Position numbers and translations under genes: made by a program. From Yoonia vestfoldensis (GTDB taxonomy: Bacteria; Pseudomonadota; Alphaproteobacteria; Rhodobacterales; Rhodobacteraceae), in assembly GCF_002158905.1 (NCBI RefSeq), contig NZ_CP021431.1, positions 62,001 through 126,000 on the forward strand: 64,000 nucleotides of DNA. Reading direction: 5' to 3'. Below, one piece after another: positions 50,662-59,808 of this stretch. The notes below the pieces were generated by a model, which worked only from the letters and a program-made list of their open reading frames with translations, was not told where the DNA came from and made no database searches. Numbering within the stretch: position 1 is the stretch's first letter; every line of letters begins with the position of its first letter.

Positions 50662-50833
50662 AACATAATATGCCGCGTCACCGTTATGCGGAGTTCGGGA
50701 TTTCAACCTGTTGTTCTGCTGATTCATTTTCGGGTTTCCACTTTGGATAATCATGATGCCTCTGCTCTCAACCGCAGAAGGACATCCCCCATGAACTCCC
50801 CCTCCAACTCTCCGCTCGGCGGCCGTGCTGACG
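50662..50833. repeat. Left 172-bp terminal inverted repeat of the RIT element
   Basis: Identical base for base to the reverse complement of 56786-56957. Carries the sub-terminal TTATGCGGAGTTCGGGAT motif, a possible -10 (GATAAT, 50746-50751), AGAAGGA ribosome site and the ATG at 50791 with the first 14 codons of ritA (MNSPSNSPLGGRAD). Confidence 0.95.
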
Positions 50834-52317
50834 CCGACGACGTCGCTCTGGTCAGTGCCTATCTCGCAGACAATCCCCGGCTCTCGAAGGGCGCCGTGGG
50901 TGCCGCCCGGCATTTTCTGAAGTGGGCACGCGCCCGGAAGATCCCGACCAGAGACCTCGACGCATCGGCGGTGGATCGGTTCCTTCGCCATCGCTGCCGC
51001 TGCGGCCGCTACAGCCCTGCGCAACTGTGCAAGCCTGCCTACGCCACAGATACACGCAGATTCCTGAGCTATCTCGAAGCCACCGGGGTGGTCTTCATTG
51101 CAAATGAAGTCGCCCGGCTCGGGCAATATCTGGAGGCCCATGCAGAGAAGCTCTGCGCCACCGGATATAGCAAGGTGACGTACTCGACGCAGCTGACTCA
51201 GGCCCGCCATTTCGCGGAATGGGCGCTGCTGATGCGTGTTCCGGCCCACGGAATCGATGAGGCTACCATCGATCATTTCGCACGGCATAATTGCCGTTGT
51301 GGGGAGAAGACCAAACATGGCAAGGACATGCTGGGCTCGCGCCTCAAGAACCGCCGCCGTGGTGCGCGTGCTTTTGTCCGGTTCCTGAGAGATGAGGGTC
51401 TGATCCCGCCTGAAGCGCCTGACTGCGTTACCACCTGCGATCCGCGCCTGACCGAGTTCTCGGAATGGTTGCGCCGCGAACGTGGGGTGACGCACGAGAC
51501 CGTACGGCGCTTCTTGTACGAAGCGAGCCGCTGGCTGGATAGCCTCGGGGCAACCCCGAAAGACTACAACGCGGCGGCAATCCGCTCGATCGTTTTGAAC
51601 CAGGGCGAAGAGCGCTCAAGATCTTCGGTGCGGATGACGGTGACCGTTCTGCGCGCTTTCTTGCGCTTCACGATTGTTCAGAATCAATGCGCCCCGTTGC
51701 TCCTGTATGCTGTGCCATCTGCCGTTTCGCGCAAGCTGTCAACGGTACCACCGACGATCCCTCGAACCAAAATTGAAGAGATAATAGCGTCCTGTGGAAC
51801 CAAAACGCCTGTCGAGATACGGGACCGCGCCATACTCCTTCTGCTCGCGCGGCTGGCTTTGCGCGCCGGTGACATCTGGCAATTGCGGCTGTCAGACATT
51901 GACTGGCGTGCGAGTCGGTTGCGATTGCATGGCAAAGCCAGACGCGAAGTTTTGGTACCAATACCACAGGATGCTGGGGATGCGCTGCTGACCTATATCG
52001 AAGATGTGCGTCCGGTCGTCACAACTGACAGGGTCTTTCTGCGCATTCAGGCGCCATTCACTCCGTTTCGGTCCTCTGCTGAGATCGCCGGGATCGTTTC
52101 CCGTGTCCTTGCCCGGGGTGGCTTCACCGGTCTGCCGACGGGCGCGCACGTGTTTCGCCATTCACTGGCATCGGCCTGGTTGCGCGGCGGCGCGGATCTT
52201 GATCAGATCGGTGTCGCGCTTCGCCACAGCTCGCGTGATACGACCGCGATCTATGCCAAGGTCGATATCGAGATGCTGGCAGGTGTGGCCCAGCCTTGGC
52301 CGGAGTGCGCATCATGA
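50791..52317 (+). CDS. RitA, first tyrosine recombinase of the trio
   Basis: A 508-residue recombinase. The long N-terminal part has two CxC-containing segments (RHRCRCGRYSPAQLC; RHNCRCGEKTKHG) that may bind zinc. The catalytic domain has ALRAGDIWQL (Arg), HGKARREV (Lys), HVFRHSLASAW (HxxR), ALRHSSRDTTAIYAKVD (His and Tyr). The start lies inside the terminal repeat; residues 1-14 are therefore the same as those of the primase-helicase. Its stop overlaps the ritB start. Confidence 0.9.
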   Translation: MNSPSNSPLGGRADADDVALVSAYLADNPRLSKGAVGAARHFLKWARARKIPTRDLDASAVDRFLRHRCRCGRYSPAQLCKPAYATDTRRFLSYLEATGVVFIANEVARLGQYLEAHAEKLCATGYSKVTYSTQLTQARHFAEWALLMRVPAHGIDEATIDHFARHNCRCGEKTKHGKDMLGSRLKNRRRGARAFVRFLRDEGLIPPEAPDCVTTCDPRLTEFSEWLRRERGVTHETVRRFLYEASRWLDSLGATPKDYNAAAIRSIVLNQGEERSRSSVRMTVTVLRAFLRFTIVQNQCAPLLLYAVPSAVSRKLSTVPPTIPRTKIEEIIASCGTKTPVEIRDRAILLLLARLALRAGDIWQLRLSDIDWRASRLRLHGKARREVLVPIPQDAGDALLTYIEDVRPVVTTDRVFLRIQAPFTPFRSSAEIAGIVSRVLARGGFTGLPTGAHVFRHSLASAWLRGGADLDQIGVALRHSSRDTTAIYAKVDIEMLAGVAQPWPECAS

Positions 52318-53225
52318 TGCATTCCCATGTCGATCGCTTCGTTCAACTGAACCGCGCCCTTGGAAAGAAGTTTGCCGCGCAAGAGACGTCCTTGCGCTCT
52401 TTCGCGGATTTCGCTGCAGACCGATCAGCCAGCCACGTGACAACTACCCTGATATTGGAATGGGCTGGTGGCGCCTCGACGCCAGGTGCCGTGCAAATCC
52501 GGGTCGATCAAGCCCGGGCGTTAGCCGTATTCCTGCATGCGGAAGATGCGCATCACGAGATACCGCCGTTGAATCTGCTGGGCCGTTCACGACGGCGGCG
52601 GCCCGCCCCGTATATCATGACGCAGGGCCAGATCAGTCGGATCATGCGGGAAGCGCTTCTGGTGCCGGGCCTGACATCAATCAGCCCGCTGACTTACCAC
52701 AATCTTATCGGTTTGCTTGCATCGACAGGTTTGCGGATTTCGGAGGCTTTGTCCCTCCGGTGCGACGACCTGACCGACGACGGTCTCATGATCCGGCATG
52801 GCAAGTTCGGCAAGAGCCGCCTCGTGCCGATACATGCTTCGACCCGCGCCGCGCTTGACCGCTATCTCGAAGCCCGAGGCGTCGTGCGCAATCCCGGCGA
52901 TGATCTTTTCGTACTCGGCCATGGCCGTGCCCCGACGGCGACCAGGGTCCACGTGGTCTTCGTCCGGATCGTCCGCAAGCTCGGATATCGCACTCCGACT
53001 GGTCCCGGACCCCGGCTGCACGATCTGCGCCATACATTCGCGGTGCGATCTCTGGAAGCCTGCGGGAACGATCCGCAGGCGGTCATGCGGCACATGAAGG
53101 CCCTGAGCACGTATCTCGGCCATGTCGATATCGCCAACACCTATTGGTACCTTGAGGCCACGCCAGTGCTGCTGGAGATGATCGCCTCGACCGCCGAAGA
53201 GACCTGGATCGGAGGTGCAGCATGA
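52314..53225 (+). CDS. RitB, second tyrosine recombinase of the trio
   Basis: A 303-residue recombinase with a short core-binding domain and the catalytic set STGLRISEALSLR (Arg), HGKFGKSRLVPI (Lys), HDLRHTFAVRSLEA (HxxR), YLGHVDIANTYWYLEA (His, Tyr). ATG at 52314 overlaps the ritA stop; the stop overlaps the ritC ATG by four bases. Such overlapping trios act together in RIT and Tn554-like elements. Confidence 0.9.
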   Translation: MMHSHVDRFVQLNRALGKKFAAQETSLRSFADFAADRSASHVTTTLILEWAGGASTPGAVQIRVDQARALAVFLHAEDAHHEIPPLNLLGRSRRRRPAPYIMTQGQISRIMREALLVPGLTSISPLTYHNLIGLLASTGLRISEALSLRCDDLTDDGLMIRHGKFGKSRLVPIHASTRAALDRYLEARGVVRNPGDDLFVLGHGRAPTATRVHVVFVRIVRKLGYRTPTGPGPRLHDLRHTFAVRSLEACGNDPQAVMRHMKALSTYLGHVDIANTYWYLEATPVLLEMIASTAEETWIGGAA

Positions 53226-54226
53226 CCCCGCTCGCTCCCGATCTTTCGGCCTTCATGCAAACCCATCTTCCGGGCGAGTGCGGTGCAAGCCGACATACCA
53301 TCGCAGCCTATGCCCACGCGTTCACCCTCTTGCTGCGGTTTGCCGCTGGACGGCTCAAGCGCTCCCCTTCGGAACTCGCAATCGAAGACCTCGATGTTCA
53401 GATGATCAGGGCGTTTCTTGAACACATCGAGGTAGGGCGCGCCAATTCCGTCCGGTCCCGCAACGCGCGGCTGGCGGCGATCAAATCGTTCTTCCGTTTC
53501 GTCGAACATCGCCACCCGGCCTGTCTCGAGCAGGCGCTGATGATCCGAGCCCTGCCCGTCAAGCGCACGGATACAAGGCTCATCGACTACCTGACCCGGG
53601 AAGAACTCCAGGCCCTGCTTGCCGCACCGAACCGCCATACGCTTGGGGGACTGCGTGACCGGGCGATGCTGCACCTGGCCTATGCTGCGGGCTTGAGGGC
53701 GTCCGAGCTGCTCGCAGTGCGAATGGGCGATTTTCCTGAAGGCTCGTTTTCCAGCGTGCGGATTCTTGGCAAGGGTCGGCGGGAGCGGATTCTGCCGCTC
53801 TGGAAAGAGACCCAGGCCGCCATTCGCGCGTGGCTGGCTGTCCGGCCAGGCGATGCGGGGCCGGAACTATTCCTGAACCGTGATGGTCGCCAGATGACAC
53901 GGGACGGGTTCGCCTACAGGCTCCGGCAGCATGTGGTGACAGCTGAACGCTCGGCGCCGTCGATCGCCGCAAAGCACGTCACCCCGCATGTGCTACGACA
54001 CAGCTGTGCGATGCATACACTTCAGGCAACCGGCGATGTCCGCAAGGTCGCGCTCTGGCTCGGTCATGCCAGCATCCAGACAACGGAGATGTATCTGCGC
54101 GCAGACCCGACCGAGAAGCTCGCGCTCTTGGATGCCCATCACGCACCGTTGATCAAACCGGGCAAGTTCCGGGAACCCTCGGACAAGCTGATGCAGATAT
54201 TGGCGGCGGCCACGCAGCGTTCCTGA
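53222..54226 (+). CDS. RitC, third tyrosine recombinase of the trio
   Basis: A 334-residue recombinase, XerD-like throughout: AAGLRASELLAVRMGDF (Arg), LGKGRRERILPL (Lys), HVLRHSCAMHTLQATG (HxxR) and WLGHASIQTTEMYLRADP (His, Tyr). Ends 40 bases from the convergent primase-helicase stop. All catalytic residues are present in all three proteins of the trio. Confidence 0.9.
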   Translation: MTPLAPDLSAFMQTHLPGECGASRHTIAAYAHAFTLLLRFAAGRLKRSPSELAIEDLDVQMIRAFLEHIEVGRANSVRSRNARLAAIKSFFRFVEHRHPACLEQALMIRALPVKRTDTRLIDYLTREELQALLAAPNRHTLGGLRDRAMLHLAYAAGLRASELLAVRMGDFPEGSFSSVRILGKGRRERILPLWKETQAAIRAWLAVRPGDAGPELFLNRDGRQMTRDGFAYRLRQHVVTAERSAPSIAAKHVTPHVLRHSCAMHTLQATGDVRKVALWLGHASIQTTEMYLRADPTEKLALLDAHHAPLIKPGKFREPSDKLMQILAAATQRS

Positions 54227-54259
54227 CCGGACGCGTAACAACTGGCGTCCCGCGTCCGG
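54227..54259. terminator. Stem-loop between convergent ritC and primase-helicase genes
   Basis: CCGGACGCG / CGCGTCCGG, a perfect nine-base stem with a 15-base loop just after both stop codons. It has no T run, so may be a bidirectional structural terminator or an RNA-stabilising hairpin. Confidence 0.5.
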
Positions 54260-54266
54260 CGGGGCG

Positions 54267-56828
54267 CTATTCCATCACATAGCCGAGCGCCCGATAGCCT
54301 GTTCGTCGCTTGGTCGCCATTCTGGACAGGACCGGAACCGAACTGTCGACATAGTCGACCACCAGGACGTCTTTCTTTCCGTCATGTTGCCGATGCAACC
54401 TGCCGACATATTGCGCCAGCGTGCCTTTCCAGGCGATCGGCATGGTCAGGAACAGGGTGTCGAGCCGCGCATCATCGAAGCCCTCACCGATGTAGCGCCC
54501 TGTCGCGAGGATCAGCCGTTCCTCATCGTCATCGACAGTCAGCCCCGCATGCGCTGCCTTCCGGTCCTTTGCGGACATGCCGCCGCGGAGCACGATAATG
54601 TTTTTCGCAAATCGGGAGAACCGGTCCTGAAGATACTGGAGGTGATCCTTCCGTTCGGTCAGCACGATCGGCGAGCGTTTGGCCTCCAGTGATTTCAGCA
54701 CATCGTCGAAGATCAGATCGTTTCGAGCAGGGTCCTCCGCTAACGCGGCATAAATTGCAGGTATGGATGGGCGCTCCGCCATGGCGAGGGGCTCCGGCAA
54801 ACGGAATCTCGTGTGACGTTCACGCGCCCGATGGTGAATGCCGCTTTCGGCGGCCTGCGATTTGGCGCTCACCTGATGGCGCACGGGGCCGCATTGCATG
54901 AAGATGATCGGATGATGTCCGTCTTTTCGGACGACGGTCGCCGACAACCCGGTGACGTAGCGCGCCTTCGATCTGCGGGCGACCAGTTCAAAGCTTGACG
55001 CAGACAGATGATGGCATTCATCGACGATAAGGTGTCCGTAGTCGGCAACAATGTCGTCTACTTCGCCTTTGCGGACCAGGCTCTGGATCAGCGCCACGTC
55101 GATCACACCGGTAGGTTTGCGTTTGCCGCCGCCGATGGTGCCGATCAGCTTCGGGTCGATCTGCAGAAAGGACTTCAGCCGCTCGACCCATTGGTTTAGC
55201 AGTTCCCGGCGGTGAACCAGCACCAGTGTATTGCGTGCACGATGTGCGATCAGCGCCGCGGCCACGACCGTCTTGCCGAATGCGGTCGTGGCGGCAAGCA
55301 CACCGGTATCATGTTCGGCCAGGGCGTCAAACGCGCGCGTTTGCGGCGGGCGAAGTTCGCCACGGAAGCGGACCGTCTCCGGCAAGCGGGTTCCGTCTGC
55401 ACGTAAATCGTCCAGGTCGGCTGTCGCACCGTGATCGGACAGGAACCCGATCGCTTCGTCGAAGCAGCCGCGCGGCAGGGCGACGTGTCGGGGATGTAGT
55501 TCGGCACAGGACACAATTCGCGGCTTGCCGAATGTCGGCAGCCGCATCGCCTGGGCGCGATAGAATTCGGGGTTCTGGAACGCGGCCAGCCTGACCAGTT
55601 GGGCAATCATGGCCGAAGGCAGCTCTGACCGGTCGAGATAGATCTGGTCTGCGACTGTCACCTTGATGGTTTGCGGGATGGGCACATCCAGACGTCGTGG
55701 CGTGCTGTGGCGTGACGGAGACATCTTCCAGGGCTCATTCGCCTGTTCGTCATCCACCGGCATGCGCACGCCCAACACCCGCCCGGAAAGCTCCGCCGTT
55801 TCGACGAGGTCACTCACCGCTGACGCCGACATTCTCGGCAGGGAAGACAAAAAGGCCCACTGATCGTCAAATGGCCGCATTCCCGCGTCCACAAAGACGC
55901 TGTTGCCAGCCTTGCGCGCAGTGTTCTGAAGCGGCAGTGCGATCAGATTGCCGAAACCGCCGAGCGGCATGATATCCTGGTTTGGAAACAGCCGGTCATA
56001 GGAGGCAAAGCCAATCTCCGGCCGCCTTTCCATCGTTTCCGTGATCAAAACCGATCCGAGCTGGCGCGCCAGACGGGCGGACACGGGTTCTGAGAAGAAG
56101 ATCCAGACATGACCGCCGTTGCCCGATCTCGACCGCTCCAGCGCTGCAGGGACTCCCTTTGCTCGGCAGGTTTCCAGCAGCGCACTGGCGTCTTCCGCCC
56201 AGGATGCCTTGTCAAAATCCGCAGCAAGAAACCAGCATGTATCACCCTGGAGCAGCGGGTAGACGCCCGCGACAAAATCCCCGCTGCGTCCATCATCACC
56301 GCGCAGGTGTTTTTCCATGATGCACTCATTCGGAGGGATGAATTTCTGATGTGGGCACTCGCCGCATTTGACCTTCGGCTTGCCGCAAATGCCTTTCACC
56401 CATTCGTTGGCACAAGCAGGCGAATATCCTGAGCGTTCGGTCTTCCTGTTTTCCCACCGCACAGGAAACACGTCAGGCCGACCGGCGAATAGACTTCGGA
56501 ACAGATCGACCTTTTCATGCGACGGCGAACTGTTCGTCACCGGAGCGTCCTCGAAGGAAGGCTGTTTCACGGCTGGCGCGTGCTCAGCGGCGAGGCGAAC
56601 CTCGAGGGACGCCATCTCGCGCTGAAGCTGCTGCCGTTCGGCATCCAGATTGGCTAGACGCGCTCGAACCCGCGCCATTTCCGCCTCGATGTTGCTCTTT
56701 TCTGCCACCGCGGTTTCCACCCAATCCTTTCCGTCCCGTCCAGCATAAAGCGGGAAAGCGGCTCGCGTAAGCAGGCTTTCTCGATCGTCAGCACGGCCGC
56801 CGAGCGGAGAGTTGGAGGGGGAGTTCAT
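54267..56828 (-). CDS. Archaeo-eukaryotic primase plus SF2 helicase (TOTE-like)
   Basis: An 853-residue protein starting within the right terminal repeat (first 14 residues as RitA). Order: coiled coil 44-84; a Cys cluster (Cys139, 148, 155, 158); an archaeo-eukaryotic primase domain about 180-305 with the metal motif ADFDK (Asp204, 206), SGNGGHVW (His240) and FPNQD; and a superfamily-2 helicase with ATTAFGKT (513-520), DECHH (604-608) and GLSAT, then a second RecA lobe with GRYIGEGFDDARLDTLF and YVGRLHRQ. Resembles the core of TOTE conflict systems. May prime or repair transposition intermediates or attack foreign DNA; role unproven. Confidence 0.87.
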   Translation of the reverse strand: MNSPSNSPLGGRADDRESLLTRAAFPLYAGRDGKDWVETAVAEKSNIEAEMARVRARLANLDAERQQLQREMASLEVRLAAEHAPAVKQPSFEDAPVTNSSPSHEKVDLFRSLFAGRPDVFPVRWENRKTERSGYSPACANEWVKGICGKPKVKCGECPHQKFIPPNECIMEKHLRGDDGRSGDFVAGVYPLLQGDTCWFLAADFDKASWAEDASALLETCRAKGVPAALERSRSGNGGHVWIFFSEPVSARLARQLGSVLITETMERRPEIGFASYDRLFPNQDIMPLGGFGNLIALPLQNTARKAGNSVFVDAGMRPFDDQWAFLSSLPRMSASAVSDLVETAELSGRVLGVRMPVDDEQANEPWKMSPSRHSTPRRLDVPIPQTIKVTVADQIYLDRSELPSAMIAQLVRLAAFQNPEFYRAQAMRLPTFGKPRIVSCAELHPRHVALPRGCFDEAIGFLSDHGATADLDDLRADGTRLPETVRFRGELRPPQTRAFDALAEHDTGVLAATTAFGKTVVAAALIAHRARNTLVLVHRRELLNQWVERLKSFLQIDPKLIGTIGGGKRKPTGVIDVALIQSLVRKGEVDDIVADYGHLIVDECHHLSASSFELVARRSKARYVTGLSATVVRKDGHHPIIFMQCGPVRHQVSAKSQAAESGIHHRARERHTRFRLPEPLAMAERPSIPAIYAALAEDPARNDLIFDDVLKSLEAKRSPIVLTERKDHLQYLQDRFSRFAKNIIVLRGGMSAKDRKAAHAGLTVDDDEERLILATGRYIGEGFDDARLDTLFLTMPIAWKGTLAQYVGRLHRQHDGKKDVLVVDYVDSSVPVLSRMATKRRTGYRALGYVME

Positions 56829-56957
56829 GGGGGATGTCCTTCTGCGGTTGAGAGCAGAGGCATCATGATTATCCAAAGTGGAAACCCGAAAATGAATCAG
56901 CAGAACAACAGGTTGAAATCCCGAACTCCGCATAACGGTGACGCGGCATATTATGTT
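56786..56957. repeat. Right 172-bp terminal inverted repeat of the RIT element
   Basis: Exact reverse complement of 50662-50833. Supplies the ribosome site and the first 14 codons of the primase-helicase on the minus strand. On the plus strand it opens a frame at ATG 56865 that runs into part 3 of the strawberry-notch gene. Confidence 0.95.
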
Positions 56958-58736
56958 CTGGGCTACCTCGAACAGGCATTCCCGATCCACGCGCAAAAGC
57001 TCGTGGAGATCGACGGCAACATGGTCGCGGAACCCTTGCGGGATGAGGCGGGCGCGCTCGTTGTCTCGCGCGAGGCGCTCGCTCTGCGGGATGCGGCCAT
57101 GATGGAATTGATGGCGCTGGCCCCGATCCCCTCGGCGCTCGATCAGATCCTATGGGCCTTTGGTGAAGAGGCTGTCTCCGAAGTCACGGGCCGGTCCATC
57201 CGGCCCCTCAAGGCCGAGGATGGTCATCTCTTCATCGAAAAGCGCGCCGCCAGCAGCAATTCCTCCGAAACCCAAGCCTTCATGGACGCCGAAAAGGATA
57301 TCCTGATCTTCTCCGATGCGGGCGGCACGGGCCGGTCCTATCACGCGGCGCAAACGGCGAAGAACCAGAAACGGCGGCGGCACTACCTGCTGGAGCCCGG
57401 CTGGCGCGCGGATGCGGCCATCCAGGGGCTGGGACGCACGCATCGCTCTGCCCAGGTCAGCGCGCCGTTCTTCCGGGTCTGCACCTCCGATGTGCATGGC
57501 GAGAAACGCTTCACCTCAACTATAGCCAAGCGCCTCGACCAGCTGGGGGCCTTGACCAAGGGTCAGCGCGAGACCGGCTCGCAGGGCATGTTCCGCGAGG
57601 AGGACAATCTCGAAAGCCCGATCGCACGGGCCGCGCTGCGTGGGTATTTCGCCGATCTTGCCGCCGGGCGCGCCGAGGCGATGAGCTACGAGAGCTTCAC
57701 CGACTGGACGGCCCTGCGGCTGATCGACAAGGACGGGGTGCTCCTTGAGGAGCTTCCCCCGATCCAGCGGTTTCTGAATCGGGTGCTTGCCCTTCCCATC
57801 CACATGCAGAACGCGCTCTTTGCCGAGTTCATGAGGCGGATTGCCGATCAGTCTGAGCGGGCGCGCGCGGCGGGCACGCTCGATCTCGGCGTGGAAACCC
57901 TGCGCGGCGAAAAGATCGAACAGGTCTCCACAGAGGATCTCTGGACCTGCCCGAAATCCGGCGCCGTGACGCGGATCATCGGACTTGAGGTGACGGACCC
58001 GGTCCACGTCCTTGGGGCAGAAGAGGCCATGTCGCGCAATCCCGACAAGCTGCCGATGGTCAATCGCGCTTCAGGTCGGGCGGCGCTCCTCTCGGCACGG
58101 CCCATGCAGATGTATGACGAGGACATCGTCACGCTGATGCGGAAGGCGGTGCGGCCAAGCGGCTCGAGCTACCTCGAGGAGACACGGTTCGAGGCCTCGG
58201 CTTGGGAAGAGATCGGCAAGCCTGAGTTCGCACGGCTTTGGGATGCGGAGGCTGCGTCCCTGCCAAAAACCACCACGACCAAGCTCTACCTGTTGACTGG
58301 GCTGCTGCTGCCGATCTGGAAGGATATCCCGACCACGAATGAGCGCATCTACCGTGTGACGCCAGACGGAGCGATAGCGATGATCGGGCGCACGTTGAGC
58401 GAAGAAGGGGCGGCCGCGCTCCGCGCCCGCTTCCTCGTCTGCAATCCGCAAACGCCGCAAGAGATGCTGACTGCCGCCTTCGGCACCTCCGCGCCGGTCG
58501 ATCTGGGCCGGGGTCTGACGCTGACCCGTCGCCGGGTCGCAGGCGAGATGCGCCTCGAGTTCTCTGGTGCGGATCGGGGCATGATTGAGGGTCTCAAGGC
58601 CCTCGGCTGTTTCACCGAGATCATCGCTTTCCAGCTACGGGTGTTCCTGCCGCATGGGGACGGGATCGACACGGGAAGCATTCTGGCCCGGATCGTGGGG
58701 CAGAGGCCTGCCATCACGGCAGACCAACCCGCCTGA
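56958..58736 (+). pseudogene. Strawberry-notch gene, part 3 of 3
   Basis: About 592 codons of the C-terminal helicase half: GYLEQAFPIHAQKL at the cut, VEIDGNMVAEPL, LIFSDAGGTGRSYHAA, QGLGRTHRSAQVSAP (a helicase motif VI-like QxxGRxxR) and later domains. The frame is open from ATG 56865 inside the RIT repeat, which follows AGAGG, so a 623-residue chimeric C-terminal protein could be made. The complete gene is widespread on alphaproteobacterial plasmids and ICEs. Confidence 0.85.
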
Positions 58737-58862
58737 AAAGCCAAAGCAGGCTTTGGGTGGGGCGTCGCGGATCGGGATTTGACCGGTCTGCGCGTTCCTG
58801 GTGCGCGGGCAGGCCAATGGCACGCCTGCGCGCGCCCCAAATTCAGACAAGAGGACAGACCC

Positions 58863-59249
58863 ATGACCAATCCCCAGATCGACTATGCCGCGCTTGCGGC
58901 TCAGTGGCGCGCGGAGCGTGAAACCACCTTGAAGGCATCCCGAACGGAGCTGCTCGCGCAACTACGTGCGCTTGGCATCAGCGAGGTCACTGCCGAATAC
59001 GAAGGCTATGGCGACTCCGGCAATGTCGAGGATGTGACGGTGCAGCCTGCAGAGGTCAAACTGCCGGAGGCGCTTGCCACAGAGGTTAGCGACTTCGCCT
59101 GGTCGCTCGCCTATCACCATCACCCGGGGTTCGAAAACAACGAGGGCGGCTATGGCACGCTGACCTGGGACATCACCGCCGACAGTGTCACCTTGGATCA
59201 CGCGGACCGCTATGTCGAATGCTCGCACAGCTATGTCGAGGGTCTTTGA
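58863..59249 (+). CDS. DUF6878-like protein
   Basis: A 128-residue soluble protein starting MTNPQIDYAA behind GAGGACAG. The acidic body includes AEYEGYGDSGNVEDV and FAWSLAYHHHPGFENNEGGYG. Genes of this kind are found beside strawberry-notch and DUF736 genes on plasmids and ICEs. Function unknown. The next gene starts two bases after its stop. Confidence 0.65.
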   Translation: MTNPQIDYAALAAQWRAERETTLKASRTELLAQLRALGISEVTAEYEGYGDSGNVEDVTVQPAEVKLPEALATEVSDFAWSLAYHHHPGFENNEGGYGTLTWDITADSVTLDHADRYVECSHSYVEGL

Positions 59250-59250
59250 G

Positions 59251-59661
59251 ATGGCGCATCCGCTTCATCATGCTGAAAGCTCTGCCCGAAAATTCGGCGG
59301 GGTGCCATCTGACTATCAGTCTGTGCACGATTGGTTTGACGCCTCGAAAGAGCACCTCGCGCTCTTCACGCACCGAGCCATGCGCCACCACGCTCAAGGC
59401 CTATTCGAGGCCGAACGTGTCTTCGGCCTGACCCTGACCAATAGCGCGGGTCGGGACATACCCGTGCGCTGGATCGGCGAGCAGCATATCCGCGAAGACT
59501 GTCAGGGCCGTATCCCGAGCATGGCGGACTGGCTGCGACGGATCCAGCCCGAGCCATGGATGGCCAATGGCCACACCGGCATGCCGGCGATGAGCCCTGC
59601 GGCGACCCAAGGGTTGCCTGGGCCTCCGAGGTTGCCGCCGGAAGAACGGTTCTTGGCCTGA
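59251..59661 (+). CDS. DUF6915-like protein
   Basis: A 136-residue protein starting MAHPLHHAESSARKFGG. It has WFDASKEHLALFTHRAMRHHAQGLFEAERVFG and RWIGEQHIREDC, which look like a His-rich small fold typical of this plasmid-linked family. Function unknown. It is probably co-transcribed with the DUF6878 gene. Confidence 0.65.
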   Translation: MAHPLHHAESSARKFGGVPSDYQSVHDWFDASKEHLALFTHRAMRHHAQGLFEAERVFGLTLTNSAGRDIPVRWIGEQHIREDCQGRIPSMADWLRRIQPEPWMANGHTGMPAMSPAATQGLPGPPRLPPEERFLA

Positions 59662-59743
59662 AGGATTGGATGGCGGCGCGCGCGACGCAAGCCACGCAAG
59701 GTGCCTGACAGCTCTCGGCCGTTGGCCAAACAAATGCTGCATG

Positions 59744-59772
59744 GAAGCCCGGTTGGACGACCGGGCTTCTTG
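59744..59772 (+). terminator. Stem-loop between DUF6915 gene and next gene
   Basis: GAAGCCCGGT / ACCGGGCTTC, a perfect ten-base stem with a six-base loop followed by TTGC. The T run is minimal, so a weak terminator or a structured leader. Confidence 0.5.
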
Positions 59773-59808
59773 CGTCGTTTCCCCACCATTCTTCTTGAGG
59801 AGGTTCGC

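Larger units (their letters stand above)
50641..56957. mobile_element. RIT (Recombinase in Trio) element with a primase-helicase passenger
   Basis: A 6.3-kb insertion with three overlapping tyrosine recombinase genes running rightward, a convergent primase-helicase gene, and perfect 172-bp inverted terminal repeats. Both junctions show TATGT (50636-50640, 56952-56956), which may be the crossover region. Excision across TATGT restores the interrupted host gene in frame. The trio of overlapping recombinases matches RIT elements; the passenger is not part of the RIT elements I know. Confidence 0.88.
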
